Assembly (NCBI GenBank): GCA_051984675.1
Contig: JBPYFK010000077.1
Span: 1-33,372, forward strand
Reading direction: 5' to 3'
Source: JBPYFK01 sp051984675
GTDB taxonomy: Bacteria; Actinomycetota; Actinomycetes; Mycobacteriales; Pseudonocardiaceae
Length of the DNA: 33,372 nucleotides
Below are positions 1 through 7,090 of this stretch, one piece after another (position 1 is the first letter of the stretch; every line of letters starts with the position of its first letter). The translations under genes and the position numbers were made by a program. The notes beneath the pieces are model-generated. The model worked only from the letters and a program-made list of their open reading frames with translations, had not been told where the DNA came from and searched no databases.

Positions 1-169
1 TCGGGTGGATCGCGCGCAGCCGCGAATCGTGAGCCGTCGGCACCCGCACAGTTCGAGCAGTCGCAGCGTCAGCCCTTTGATCGGGATCGGTCGCCTGCTA
101 CGTCGACCGCAACAACTCGTCATGAATTGCGCCGAGCCCTGTCGCTGACGGCCACCAAGGTTCCTCTCT

Positions 170-700
170 TTACCGCGGCCCATAGTCTTCGCCGCTGACG
201 TATTCGCCCATTCGGTGATTCCTGGCCGCGGCGAGGGAGATGTCGGCGCCGATGATGTGGCCCAGGATGATCAGGGCCGCGAGGGTCCGCATGCCGTGCG
301 CGACTTGCCATCGGTCGCGGACGCTCGCCCAGTCCGGCGGGGGGAGTGCCGGGTTCCAGCCGAACTGCTCGACATTGATGGGCCCGTTGACCACCACCGA
401 GATTGCGAGTGTCACCAGGACCAGCACGAGCGCGATCACCGCGGGCCGGAACGCGGGGCTGCGTGCCCGGCGCGTGACGACGACGAGCATGAGCACGGCG
501 GCGAGCGTCACCACGCCGATCGTCCCGGCGAGCCAGGTGAAGAGGTCGAACTCGGCCTGCCGCATCCGCACGTAGTCGGGACCGTTCAGCCGCCGCATCG
601 CCAGTTCGACGAAGAGCACTGTCAGCGCGAGCCCGGCGAACACCCCGCCCGAGGCCAGGCTCGCGTACCGAGTGATCGTGACCAGGTTGGCGTTCCGCAT
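170..700 (-). CDS. DUF1772-family (anthrone-oxygenase-like) membrane protein
   Basis: A 176-residue integral membrane protein with four hydrophobic segments: near the N-terminus (ASGGVFAGLALTVLFVELAM), two central ones, and one near the C-terminus around RTLAALIILGHIIGADI. The W-x(n)-H-x-x-R spacing before the last segment is typical of DUF1772 proteins, some of which are anthrone-oxygenase-like; most have no known role. I chose the ATG at 700 because a GAGGGG Shine-Dalgarno lies just upstream on the minus strand; the longer reading frame to 769 adds 23 unconserved residues. It diverges from the inositol-type operon across about 300 bp. Its substrate cannot be inferred from the sequence. Confidence 0.75.
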   Translation of the reverse strand: MRNANLVTITRYASLASGGVFAGLALTVLFVELAMRRLNGPDYVRMRQAEFDLFTWLAGTIGVVTLAAVLMLVVVTRRARSPAFRPAVIALVLVLVTLAISVVVNGPINVEQFGWNPALPPPDWASVRDRWQVAHGMRTLAALIILGHIIGADISLAAARNHRMGEYVSGEDYGPR

Positions 701-842
701 CTGACCCCTCTTGCTGTGCGGGTGGGCATGGACAACAGTTCCGTGCCCGGCCCGGTGGGGCAAGGGCAACGCACAGCGTCCTGTCGATCGCCCGCATCGC
801 GCCTGCTCATGTATTGCCCCACGGATAAATTGATAGAACGTC

Positions 843-872
843 TTGACATTTGAATGTGACCGGAAGCATAGT
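843..872 (+). promoter_or_regulatory. candidate sigma-70-type promoter of the inositol-type operon
   Basis: TTGACA at 843-848 is a perfect -35 hexamer. CATAGT at 867-872 follows after 18 bp and matches the -10 pattern at most positions. The predicted transcription start (about 879) lies at the edge of the palindrome at 880-893, the usual place for a repressor roadblock. Read from sequence only. Confidence 0.55.
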
Positions 873-879
873 ACCCAAC

Positions 880-907
880 CTAGAGCGCTCTAGTAGAGCG
901 CGCTAGA
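880..907. promoter_or_regulatory. LacI-family-style operator, palindrome plus partial second copy
   Basis: CTAGAGCGCTCTAG at 880-893 is a perfect 14-bp palindrome with a central CpG, the shape of LacI-family operators such as the GAGCGCTC core of actinobacterial CebR sites. Immediately after it, TAGAGCGCGCTA (894-905) repeats the left half and keeps an 8-bp palindromic core (AGCGCGCT). The pair sits on the predicted transcription start. No LacI-type repressor is encoded in the window. Confidence 0.55.
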
Positions 908-1004
908 GCACCCGACCCCGGTCGTTCCCTTGTCGCGCGGGGGTTCGTCCATGACCCGGGAGGTTCATTCATGACAGGCGTCGCAGCCCACGGTCGCCCG
1001 CACG

Positions 1005-1922
1005 GTGGCGGGCAATCTCTGCCTTGGGTCCGCGCCGGACTCGTGGGGCGTGTGGTTTCCCTCCGACGAGCACCAGGTGTCGTATACGCGGTTTCTGGAT
1101 GAGTTGGTCCAGGCGGGGTATGAGTGGTTGGAGCTGGGTCCGCCCGGCTACCTGCCCACTGATCCGCAGCGGTTGGCTGAGGAGGTCGGTGCGCGGGGGC
1201 TGCGGGTCTCCGGGGGTACGACCTTTGGTGCGTTGCACCGGCCGCACGAGTGGGACGAGATGGTGGCGGCGGTGCGCAAGGTGGCGGAGTTGACCGCGGC
1301 CGCGGGTGCGCACCACCTGGTGTTCATTCCCGCGATGTATCGGGATGAGAAGACCGGGGCCTACACCGAGGAGCCGACGCTGACCGGTGAGCAGTGGGCC
1401 GGGGTGGGTCGGGCGGCCAATGAGTTGGGCAGGATCCTGCTGGAGGACTACGGGGTGCGGTTGTGTCTGCACTCGCATGCCGACAGTCATATTCAGACCC
1501 AGTCGGAGATCGAGCGGTTTCTGCAGGAGACCGATTCGCGGTACGCGAATCTGTGTCTGGACACCGGGCATGTGGCCTATGGCGGGGGTGACACTGTCGA
1601 TCTGATCCGCCGGTTCGGCGAGCGTATCGGGTATGTGCATATCAAGCAGATGGACCCGGGTGTGCTTGCTGAGGTTGCGGCGGAGGGGCTGTCGTTTGGT
1701 GAGGCGGTCAAGCGGGGCGTGTGTGTGGAGCCGCCGGCGGGTGTGCCCAACCCGGCCGAGGTCATCGATGCCGTGTCTGCTTTGGATAGTGAGCTGTTCG
1801 TGATCGTGGAGCAGGATCTCTATCCGTGCGCGCCGGATGTGCCGCTGCCCATCGCCGTCCGCACCCGCGAATACCTGGCCCGCTGCGGGCTGAGCGGTAC
1901 CCGACGCCCCGAGACCCGGTGA
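1005..1922 (+). CDS. sugar phosphate isomerase/epimerase, IolE/xylose-isomerase-like TIM barrel
   Basis: A 305-residue TIM-barrel protein of the AP-endonuclease-2/xylose-isomerase-like superfamily. The N-terminal LGSAPDSWGVWFPSDEHQ block and the later ELGPPGYLPTDP and GGTTFGALH blocks are characteristic of actinobacterial isomerases encoded with inositol dehydrogenases, related to 2-keto-myo-inositol dehydratase IolE. Metal-binding acid and histidine residues lie in the LCLHSHADSHIQT, LCLDTGHVAYGG and YVHIKQMD segments. It is followed after 35 bp by an IolG-like dehydrogenase. The only in-frame start is GTG 1005, because a TGA lies at 972 in this frame, yet it lacks a good ribosome-binding site; the good one (GGGAGG) precedes an out-of-frame ATG at 971. 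Much of the gene uses more T-ending and TTG codons than its neighbours. Confidence 0.8.
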   Translation: MAGNLCLGSAPDSWGVWFPSDEHQVSYTRFLDELVQAGYEWLELGPPGYLPTDPQRLAEEVGARGLRVSGGTTFGALHRPHEWDEMVAAVRKVAELTAAAGAHHLVFIPAMYRDEKTGAYTEEPTLTGEQWAGVGRAANELGRILLEDYGVRLCLHSHADSHIQTQSEIERFLQETDSRYANLCLDTGHVAYGGGDTVDLIRRFGERIGYVHIKQMDPGVLAEVAAEGLSFGEAVKRGVCVEPPAGVPNPAEVIDAVSALDSELFVIVEQDLYPCAPDVPLPIAVRTREYLARCGLSGTRRPETR

Positions 1923-1957
1923 CGACGAGAGCTGTGACGTAGAGAGGAGATCCCACG

Positions 1958-2974
1958 ATGTCTGTGCGCGTGGGAGTGATCGGGGCCGGGATGATCGGCC
2001 AGGACCACATCCGCCGGCTGACCCAGGTGGTGACCGGAGCGGAGGTCGTCGCGGTCACCGACATCGACGGTGCCAGGGCTGAGAGCGTGGCGGCCGGAGT
2101 CGGCGCGCGGGCGCTGCCCTCCGGCGGCGACGTGATCGCAGCGTCCGAAGTGGACGCTGTGCTGGTGACCTCGTGGGGGCCGACGCACGCGGAGCACGTG
2201 CTGGCCGCGGTCGGCGCGGGCAAGCCGGTGTTCTGCGAGAAGCCCCTGGCCACCGAGGTCGAGGACTGCCTGCGCATCGTCGAAGCGGAACGCGCGTACG
2301 GCGCGCGCCTGGTGCAGGTGGGCTTCATGCGCCGCTACGACACCGGGTACCGGCAGATGAAGAAGGTCATCGACGCCGGCGAGATCGGCACGCCGCTGAT
2401 GGCGCACTGCGCGCACCGCAACGCGACGGTGCCGGAGTCCTACCACTCGGCGATGGAAGCGCAGGACACGGCGGTGCACGAGATCGACACGCTGCGCTGG
2501 CTGCTCGACGACGAGATCGTGTCGGTTCAGGTGGTCACGCCGAAGCGCACCAGCAAGCGGTTCGAGCACCTGCAGGACCCGCAGATCCTCCTGTTCGAAA
2601 CCGCCACGGGGGCGCGGATCGACGTGGAGGTCTTCGTCAACTGCCAGTACGGCTACGACATCCAGTGCGAGGTGGTGGGCGAGACCGGGACCGTACGCCT
2701 GCCCGACCCGGCCCGGGTGGGTGTCCGGTCCGCCGGCAGCTTGCGTGCGGCAGTCCCGCAGGATTGGAAGGAACGCTTCGTCGACGCGTTCGACGCGGAG
2801 TTCCAGGGCTGGGTGGACTCGGTGGCTGAAGGTGTCACCAGTGGACCGTCTACATGGGATGGTTATGCGGCCACCGTGATCAGCGGTGCCGCCGTCGAGG
2901 CTCTGCACAGCGGGCGAGTCGTGCACGTTGATCTGAAGGACCGGCCGAGTCTGTATGGAGGAGAGACCCGATGA
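1958..2974 (+). CDS. iolG: inositol 2-dehydrogenase (Gfo/Idh/MocA family)
   Basis: A 338-residue NAD(P)-dependent dehydrogenase that probably oxidises myo-inositol, or a close isomer, to 2-keto-inositol. The N-terminal Rossmann motif is VGVIGAGMIGQDH. The CEKPLA motif supplies Lys95, and DTAVHEID supplies Asp170 and His174, matching the catalytic Lys/Asp/His set of IolG almost number for number. The long FMRRYDTGY and ALRAPQ-free MAHCAHRNATVPESY blocks are typical of actinobacterial inositol dehydrogenases. An AGAGAGGAGA ribosome-binding site precedes the ATG. The stop overlaps the next start (ATGA), so the two are translationally coupled. The exact polyol is inferred and could be scyllo- or chiro-inositol or another sugar. 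Confidence 0.82.
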   Translation: MSVRVGVIGAGMIGQDHIRRLTQVVTGAEVVAVTDIDGARAESVAAGVGARALPSGGDVIAASEVDAVLVTSWGPTHAEHVLAAVGAGKPVFCEKPLATEVEDCLRIVEAERAYGARLVQVGFMRRYDTGYRQMKKVIDAGEIGTPLMAHCAHRNATVPESYHSAMEAQDTAVHEIDTLRWLLDDEIVSVQVVTPKRTSKRFEHLQDPQILLFETATGARIDVEVFVNCQYGYDIQCEVVGETGTVRLPDPARVGVRSAGSLRAAVPQDWKERFVDAFDAEFQGWVDSVAEGVTSGPSTWDGYAATVISGAAVEALHSGRVVHVDLKDRPSLYGGETR

Positions 2975-3837
2975 AGATCGCCCTCGACCCCTTCATGCTG
3001 CGCAAGCTCCCCGTGCGGCAGATGGTGCGCACGGTCGCCGACATCGGCTACGAGTACATCGAACTGTCGCCGCGCGACGATTTCATGCCGTTCTTCCTGC
3101 ACCCGCGTGCCGACGACGAGAAGGTCGTCGAGTTCAAGGACGCGCTCCGGGAGACGGGTGTGCGGTTGGCCAGCGTGCTCCCGCTGTACCGGTGGTCGGG
3201 CCCCGACGAAACCGAACGCCAGGCCGCTGTGCGGTACTGGAAGCGGATGATCGAGATCACCGCCGAGTTGGGCTGTCGGCAGATGAACTCCGAGTTCAAC
3301 GGCAGGCCCGAACGTCCGGCCGAGAGCGAGGCGGCGTTCTGGCGCTCGATGGAGGACCTGCTGCCGGTGTTCGAGCGGGAGGGCGTCGCGCTGAACCTGG
3401 AGGCGCACCCCGATGACTTCTGCGAGGTCAACACCCCGGCCGTGGATCTGGTCCGGGCGATCAACAAGCCGTGGGTGAACTACTTGTACTGCGCCCCGCA
3501 CACGTTCCACCTCTCCGGCGACGACCCGGGTGCGGACATTCCCGCGATGCTGCGGTATGCGGGAGACAAGCTCGCGCACGTGCACATCGCGGACACCTTC
3601 AACCACAAGGGCTCCTCCGGGCTGCGCTACATCCTCAACCCGCCCGGCACGCCCGCACGCATCCACCAGCACCTTGACGTCGGGCAAGGCGAGGTCGACT
3701 GGGATGCGTTCTTCGGCACGCTGCGGGAGCTGAACTTCGACGGCATCGCGACCGCGTGCGTGTTCGCGTGGGAGGAACGCGCCGTCGACTCGTCGAAGTT
3801 CATGCTGGAGCGGATCACCAAAGAACTCGCGCGCTGA
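2971..3837 (+). CDS. IolH-like sugar phosphate isomerase/epimerase
   Basis: A 288-residue TIM-barrel isomerase/epimerase. It opens with MKIALDPFMLRKLPVRQM and continues IELSPRDDFMPFF, the pattern of IolH-type proteins found in inositol clusters of Corynebacterium and relatives. Likely metal ligands lie in NLEAHPDDF, LAHVHIADTF and the C-terminal VFAWEERA segment. Its ATG overlaps the stop of the dehydrogenase gene by 4 bp, and a GGAGGAGA ribosome-binding site lies in the end of that gene. It closes a three-gene operon. IolH proteins have no firmly established reaction, so only a role in inositol-type catabolism is inferred. Confidence 0.78.
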   Translation: MKIALDPFMLRKLPVRQMVRTVADIGYEYIELSPRDDFMPFFLHPRADDEKVVEFKDALRETGVRLASVLPLYRWSGPDETERQAAVRYWKRMIEITAELGCRQMNSEFNGRPERPAESEAAFWRSMEDLLPVFEREGVALNLEAHPDDFCEVNTPAVDLVRAINKPWVNYLYCAPHTFHLSGDDPGADIPAMLRYAGDKLAHVHIADTFNHKGSSGLRYILNPPGTPARIHQHLDVGQGEVDWDAFFGTLRELNFDGIATACVFAWEERAVDSSKFMLERITKELAR

Positions 3838-3858
3838 CTGAGAACTCGTGCGCTGACC
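3822..3858 (+). repeat. 19-bp-period tandem duplication across a stop codon
   Basis: AGAACTCGCGCGCTGACT (3822-3839) is followed at 3841 by AGAACTCGTGCGCTGACC, differing at two positions. The first copy contains the stop codon of the IolH-like gene, so the duplication adds a copy of the gene's last codons downstream. It lies in the gap between two convergent genes. Confidence 0.8.
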
Positions 3859-3988
3859 GGCGGAGGGAGGCGTCGGTGACTAGTGCCGTGAGGTCGGCGC
3901 GGGCGTGGTCCAGGCCAGGGACGTAGTCGAGGCGAGCCATGGGCTCACCGGCGGCGGCCCGCACGGGCCCGAACCATCGACATCGTCC

Positions 3989-4975
3989 TTAGTGGACGGT
4001 GTAGACGTCGGTCGGGACCGCGTGGTAGCCCTTGACCCCGACAGCTCGGGCCAGCGGGCTACGCGGGTCTTCGTCGGCCTTCAGTGAGTCCAGCACGCGG
4101 CGGAAGTCGTAGTGCGGTTCCCACCCGAGTTCGGCGCGGGCACGCGCATTGACATACACGCGGTCGATCTCGGGGAACATCTTCCAGCCTCGCCGCGCGT
4201 ATTCCTCCGCCTGGTCCGGGAAGTGCCGGCGCACTACGGAAGGAGCGTCTGCCCGCAGCTCGGGGAGGTCGTCTTGGGTGAAGGGAGTCGTCGCGCTGAC
4301 AATGTACTTCGCGAAACCGAGCGAAGGCGCCTTGGCCGCGGCGAGCAGATGGGCGTCGACCACGTCTTGGAGATCGACACGGCGGTAGAGGTACTCGTTC
4401 GCCTTGACATTCGGATCACGGTATTCCGCGCGAATCTCGTCCCGATCGTCTGATTCGGGAAAGAAGCGGGAAGTGCGCAGGATGACGATGGGCAGTCCGC
4501 GAGCTCGGTGGACGAGTTCGCACACGTCCTCGGCCGCTGTCTTGGTCACACCGTAGATGTTCTTCGGAACCGGAGCTACGTCTTCGGTGATCCACGCCCC
4601 GGGCGCGCCCGGAACCGGGCTGAGCGCCCGTCCGAAAGCGCTTGTCGTACTGGTGAACACGAAACTCCGTACGCCGGACGCGGCAGCCTCCTCAGCCAGC
4701 GTCAGCGTGCCCGTGACGTTCGTGTCCACGAACGCCTGCCGGTCGTGCGAGCCGACGTGTGGCTTGTGCAGCGTCGCCGCGTGTAGGACCGCGTCCACGC
4801 CGACGAGACTCTTGCGGACGAGGTTTCGGTCCGAGATCGACCCGACGACGGTGGTGAACGGCGAGTCGAGCACGTCGATTCCCACCACATCGCGCCCTTG
4901 GGTGCGGAGAAAGCGGACGAGCGCTTCACCGAGATGCCCGGCGCTTCCCGTCACCAGTACTCGCTCGTTGCTCAC
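3989..4975 (-). CDS. NAD-dependent epimerase/dehydratase (extended SDR)
   Basis: An extended short-chain dehydrogenase of about 328 residues. The N-terminal LVTGSAGHLGEAL is the NAD(P)-binding GxxGxxG fold. The central YGVTK motif gives Tyr and Lys (148 and 152 when counted from a TTG at 4996), with a Ser/Thr-rich FTSTTSAFG strand upstream of it, so the catalytic set is complete. Such enzymes act on nucleotide sugars or related substrates; nothing here identifies this one. I prefer GTG 4975 because the Rossmann strand starts a few residues later; the frame also opens at a TTG at 4996. Neither has a strong ribosome-binding site. It is convergent with the inositol-type operon. Confidence 0.8.
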   Translation of the reverse strand: MSNERVLVTGSAGHLGEALVRFLRTQGRDVVGIDVLDSPFTTVVGSISDRNLVRKSLVGVDAVLHAATLHKPHVGSHDRQAFVDTNVTGTLTLAEEAAASGVRSFVFTSTTSAFGRALSPVPGAPGAWITEDVAPVPKNIYGVTKTAAEDVCELVHRARGLPIVILRTSRFFPESDDRDEIRAEYRDPNVKANEYLYRRVDLQDVVDAHLLAAAKAPSLGFAKYIVSATTPFTQDDLPELRADAPSVVRRHFPDQAEEYARRGWKMFPEIDRVYVNARARAELGWEPHYDFRRVLDSLKADEDPRSPLARAVGVKGYHAVPTDVYTVH

Positions 4976-5017
4976 CTTCGGCAAAATACGCGACAAAGCG
5001 AAGGGCCAGCGACCGGA

Positions 5018-5503
5018 TTAGTTCCCGATCGAGCGCAGCGCACCGCTGAGCTGGCTCAGCCCGGCGTTGATCGCCTGAAGATCAGCGGCACAGCGACCAG
5101 GATCGGACGGAGTCGTCGTATCGCAGGCGTGCCCGTTGAAGCTGTTGACCCCGTTCTGCAGGGTGGTGGCGACCTCGTTCACGGGAGCCGCCGCCGCTGG
5201 CCTCTTGGCGGCCTGGTCCCGCGCGGCGAGCGCGATATTGCGGACCTCCGTCAGGTAGCGGCCACCACAACCCGAGAACACCCGGTGCGGATCGCCGGTG
5301 AAGCAGCGGTCGTGCTGCAACAGCCCGATCTTGTCCTGGACGTCGCTGAGCGAGGCGCTCATGCTCGGCCCGTGCTGGCTGGACGAGTTCGTGAACTCCC
5401 GGCTGCAGCCGGTGACCAGCAGGACACCCAGCAGCGGGGCGACCAGCAGCCAACGGCGGCCTTGTCGGGTCCCGGCAAGCCACCGGGAAGTGCGCTGTCG
5501 CAT
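5018..5503 (-). CDS. small secreted lipoprotein of unknown function
   Basis: A 161-residue protein. It has an Arg-rich N-terminus, a hydrophobic stretch (WLLVAPLLGVLLVTG) and a lipobox LVTGC that places the lipidated Cys at about residue 33. The mature part is polar and Ala/Gln/Asp-rich, with three or four further cysteines (RCFTGD, FSGCGG, HACDT, GRCAAD) that could pair in disulfides outside the membrane. An AGGAGGG ribosome-binding site precedes the ATG. It diverges from the glutamate decarboxylase gene, so the two may share regulation. I do not recognise the family. Confidence 0.75.
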   Translation of the reverse strand: MRQRTSRWLAGTRQGRRWLLVAPLLGVLLVTGCSREFTNSSSQHGPSMSASLSDVQDKIGLLQHDRCFTGDPHRVFSGCGGRYLTEVRNIALAARDQAAKRPAAAAPVNEVATTLQNGVNSFNGHACDTTTPSDPGRCAADLQAINAGLSQLSGALRSIGN

Positions 5504-5658
5504 GCATTCCCTCCTGTGCCGAGGCTACGTCAACGGCTGGTCGGCGATGCGGACAACCCTGCTGAAACGGGCTTTCCGCGCGTCACGCGATGCTAGTGTG
5601 GCGCCGGCCCAACCACGCTCGGGTGGTTTCACCGAGAGTCGCTTGCAGGGAGAGCCGG

Positions 5659-7041
5659 ATGCCATTGCACGGTCACGAAGCCAACGGACACCAGGCCGCG
5701 CCGCTGACGCCAGACCCGCTGTCCCCGGAGGTTTCCCGGCTACGGCTTCCCGCCAGCGAGATGGACCCCCGGGCGGCGCAGCAGCTGGTGCGTAACGAGC
5801 TGCTGCTGGACGGTAGCTCTCGGCTGAACCTGGCGACGTTCGTGACCACGTGGATGGAGCCGGAGGCCAGCGACCTGATGGCGCTGGCGACCGACAAGAA
5901 CATGATCGACAAGGATGAGTACCCGCAGACCGCCGAGCTGGAGCGACGCTGCGTGAACATCCTCGCCGACCTGTGGAACGCGCCCGCCGCCGGCGAGGCT
6001 GTCGGATGCTCCACGACCGGTTCGAGCGAAGCGTGCATGCTGGCGGGGCTGGCGTTGTTGCGCCGCTGGCGCGCCCGCCGCAAAGCCGCCGGCCTGCCGA
6101 CCGAGCGGCCGAACCTCGTCACCGGCGTCAACGTCCAGGTGTGCTGGGAGAAGTTCTGCGAGTACTGGGACGTCGAACCGCGCTATGCCCCGATGGAGCC
6201 GGATCGCCGCCACCTGACCGCGGAGTCGGCGCTCCCGCTGTGTGACGAGAACACCATCGGGGTCGTCGCGGTGCTGGGCTCGACCCAGGACGGCAGCTAC
6301 GAGCCCGTCCAGGAGATCAGCGAGGCGCTCGACCGTCTCGCGGCCGACCCGGCGGGGCCGGACATCCCGGTGCACGTGGACGCCGCTTCCGGGGGTTTCG
6401 TCGCACCGTTCCTGGACGAGGATCTCGTCTGGGACTTCCGGCTGCCACGCGTCGCGTCGATCAACTCCTCGGGGCACAAGTTCGGGCTCGTCTACCCGGG
6501 CGTGGGCTGGATCATCTGGCGGGACGAGGAGGCGCTGCCGGAGGAGTTGATCTTCCACGTCAACTACCTCGGCGGCAGCATGCCCACGTTCGCGCTGAAC
6601 TTCTCCCGGCCCGGCGCGCAGGTGATCGCGCAGTACTACCAGTTCATCCGGCTCGGCCGGTCGGGATACCGCACCATCCAGCAGAGCTGCCGGGACGTGG
6701 CTTCCCACCTGGCCGAACGGATCGCCAAGGTGGGGCCGTTCACGATCCTCACGCACGGCCGGGAACTGCCGGTGGTCACGTTCACGCTGGAGCCGGAGGT
6801 CACGAACTACACCGTCTTCGACATCTCGGACGGCCTGCGCAAGCGAGGCTGGCAGGTGCCCGCCTACACCTTCCCGCGCAACATGGAGGACCAGGCCGTC
6901 CTCCGAGTGGTGGTGCGCAACGGCTTCGGGACGGATCTCGCGAACCTGTTCCTCGCTGACCTGCACCGCGAGGTCGAACAGCTCGGGCAGCTGGCCGCAC
7001 GGCTACCGCAGCATCCCGACCGCGACGGCTTCCGTCACTGA
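5659..7041 (+). CDS. gad: glutamate decarboxylase
   Basis: A 460-residue PLP-dependent group II decarboxylase that converts L-glutamate to GABA and CO2, consuming a proton. The PLP-binding Lys274 lies in NSSGHKFG, close to Lys276 of E. coli GadB, and HVDAASGG supplies the PLP-ring aspartate. GCSTTGSSEACML, FVTTWMEPE and the C-terminal ADLHREVEQL helix are also GadB-like, and the length is nearly the same as the E. coli enzyme. I chose ATG 5659 because AGGGAGAG lies just upstream. No glutamate/GABA antiporter gene is nearby, so the role could be acid resistance, GABA supply or both. Convergent with the MarP gene. Confidence 0.93.
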   Translation: MPLHGHEANGHQAAPLTPDPLSPEVSRLRLPASEMDPRAAQQLVRNELLLDGSSRLNLATFVTTWMEPEASDLMALATDKNMIDKDEYPQTAELERRCVNILADLWNAPAAGEAVGCSTTGSSEACMLAGLALLRRWRARRKAAGLPTERPNLVTGVNVQVCWEKFCEYWDVEPRYAPMEPDRRHLTAESALPLCDENTIGVVAVLGSTQDGSYEPVQEISEALDRLAADPAGPDIPVHVDAASGGFVAPFLDEDLVWDFRLPRVASINSSGHKFGLVYPGVGWIIWRDEEALPEELIFHVNYLGGSMPTFALNFSRPGAQVIAQYYQFIRLGRSGYRTIQQSCRDVASHLAERIAKVGPFTILTHGRELPVVTFTLEPEVTNYTVFDISDGLRKRGWQVPAYTFPRNMEDQAVLRVVVRNGFGTDLANLFLADLHREVEQLGQLAARLPQHPDRDGFRH

Positions 7042-7046
7042 CACGT

Positions 7047-7090
7047 CACTGGGTGCCCGTCATCACTGGGTGCCCGTCATCACTGGGTGC
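7047..7090. repeat. 17-bp tandem repeat, 2.6 copies, between convergent genes
   Basis: The unit CACTGGGTGCCCGTCAT occurs exactly at 7047-7063 and 7064-7080, and its first ten bases recur at 7081-7090. The third copy forms the last codons of the MarP gene, whose stop spans 7080-7082. The array therefore looks like duplication of that gene's 3' end into the junction with glutamate decarboxylase. Confidence 0.9.

Larger units (their letters stand above)
701..1004. other. divergent intergenic region, regulatory
   Basis: This 304-bp gap separates the minus-strand DUF1772 gene from the plus-strand inositol-type operon. The operon-proximal half holds a consensus-like promoter and a LacI-style operator, listed separately. 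It also holds a GGGAGG ribosome-binding sequence followed by an ATG at 971 that is out of frame with the gene downstream. No other gene is supported here. Confidence 0.7.

Noticed and set aside
1..198. Possible partial genes at the left edge: a plus frame open from 1 to 198 and a minus frame from an ATG at 123
   Set aside because: Neither shows a recognisable domain, the composition is low-complexity, and the ribosome-binding evidence is poor.
3841..3940. A minus-strand frame of about 40 codons (ATG at 3940) in the gap between convergent genes
   Set aside because: Codon choice looks gene-like and it could be the relic of a small gene, but it is short, has only a weak ribosome-binding site and runs into the 3822-3858 duplication.
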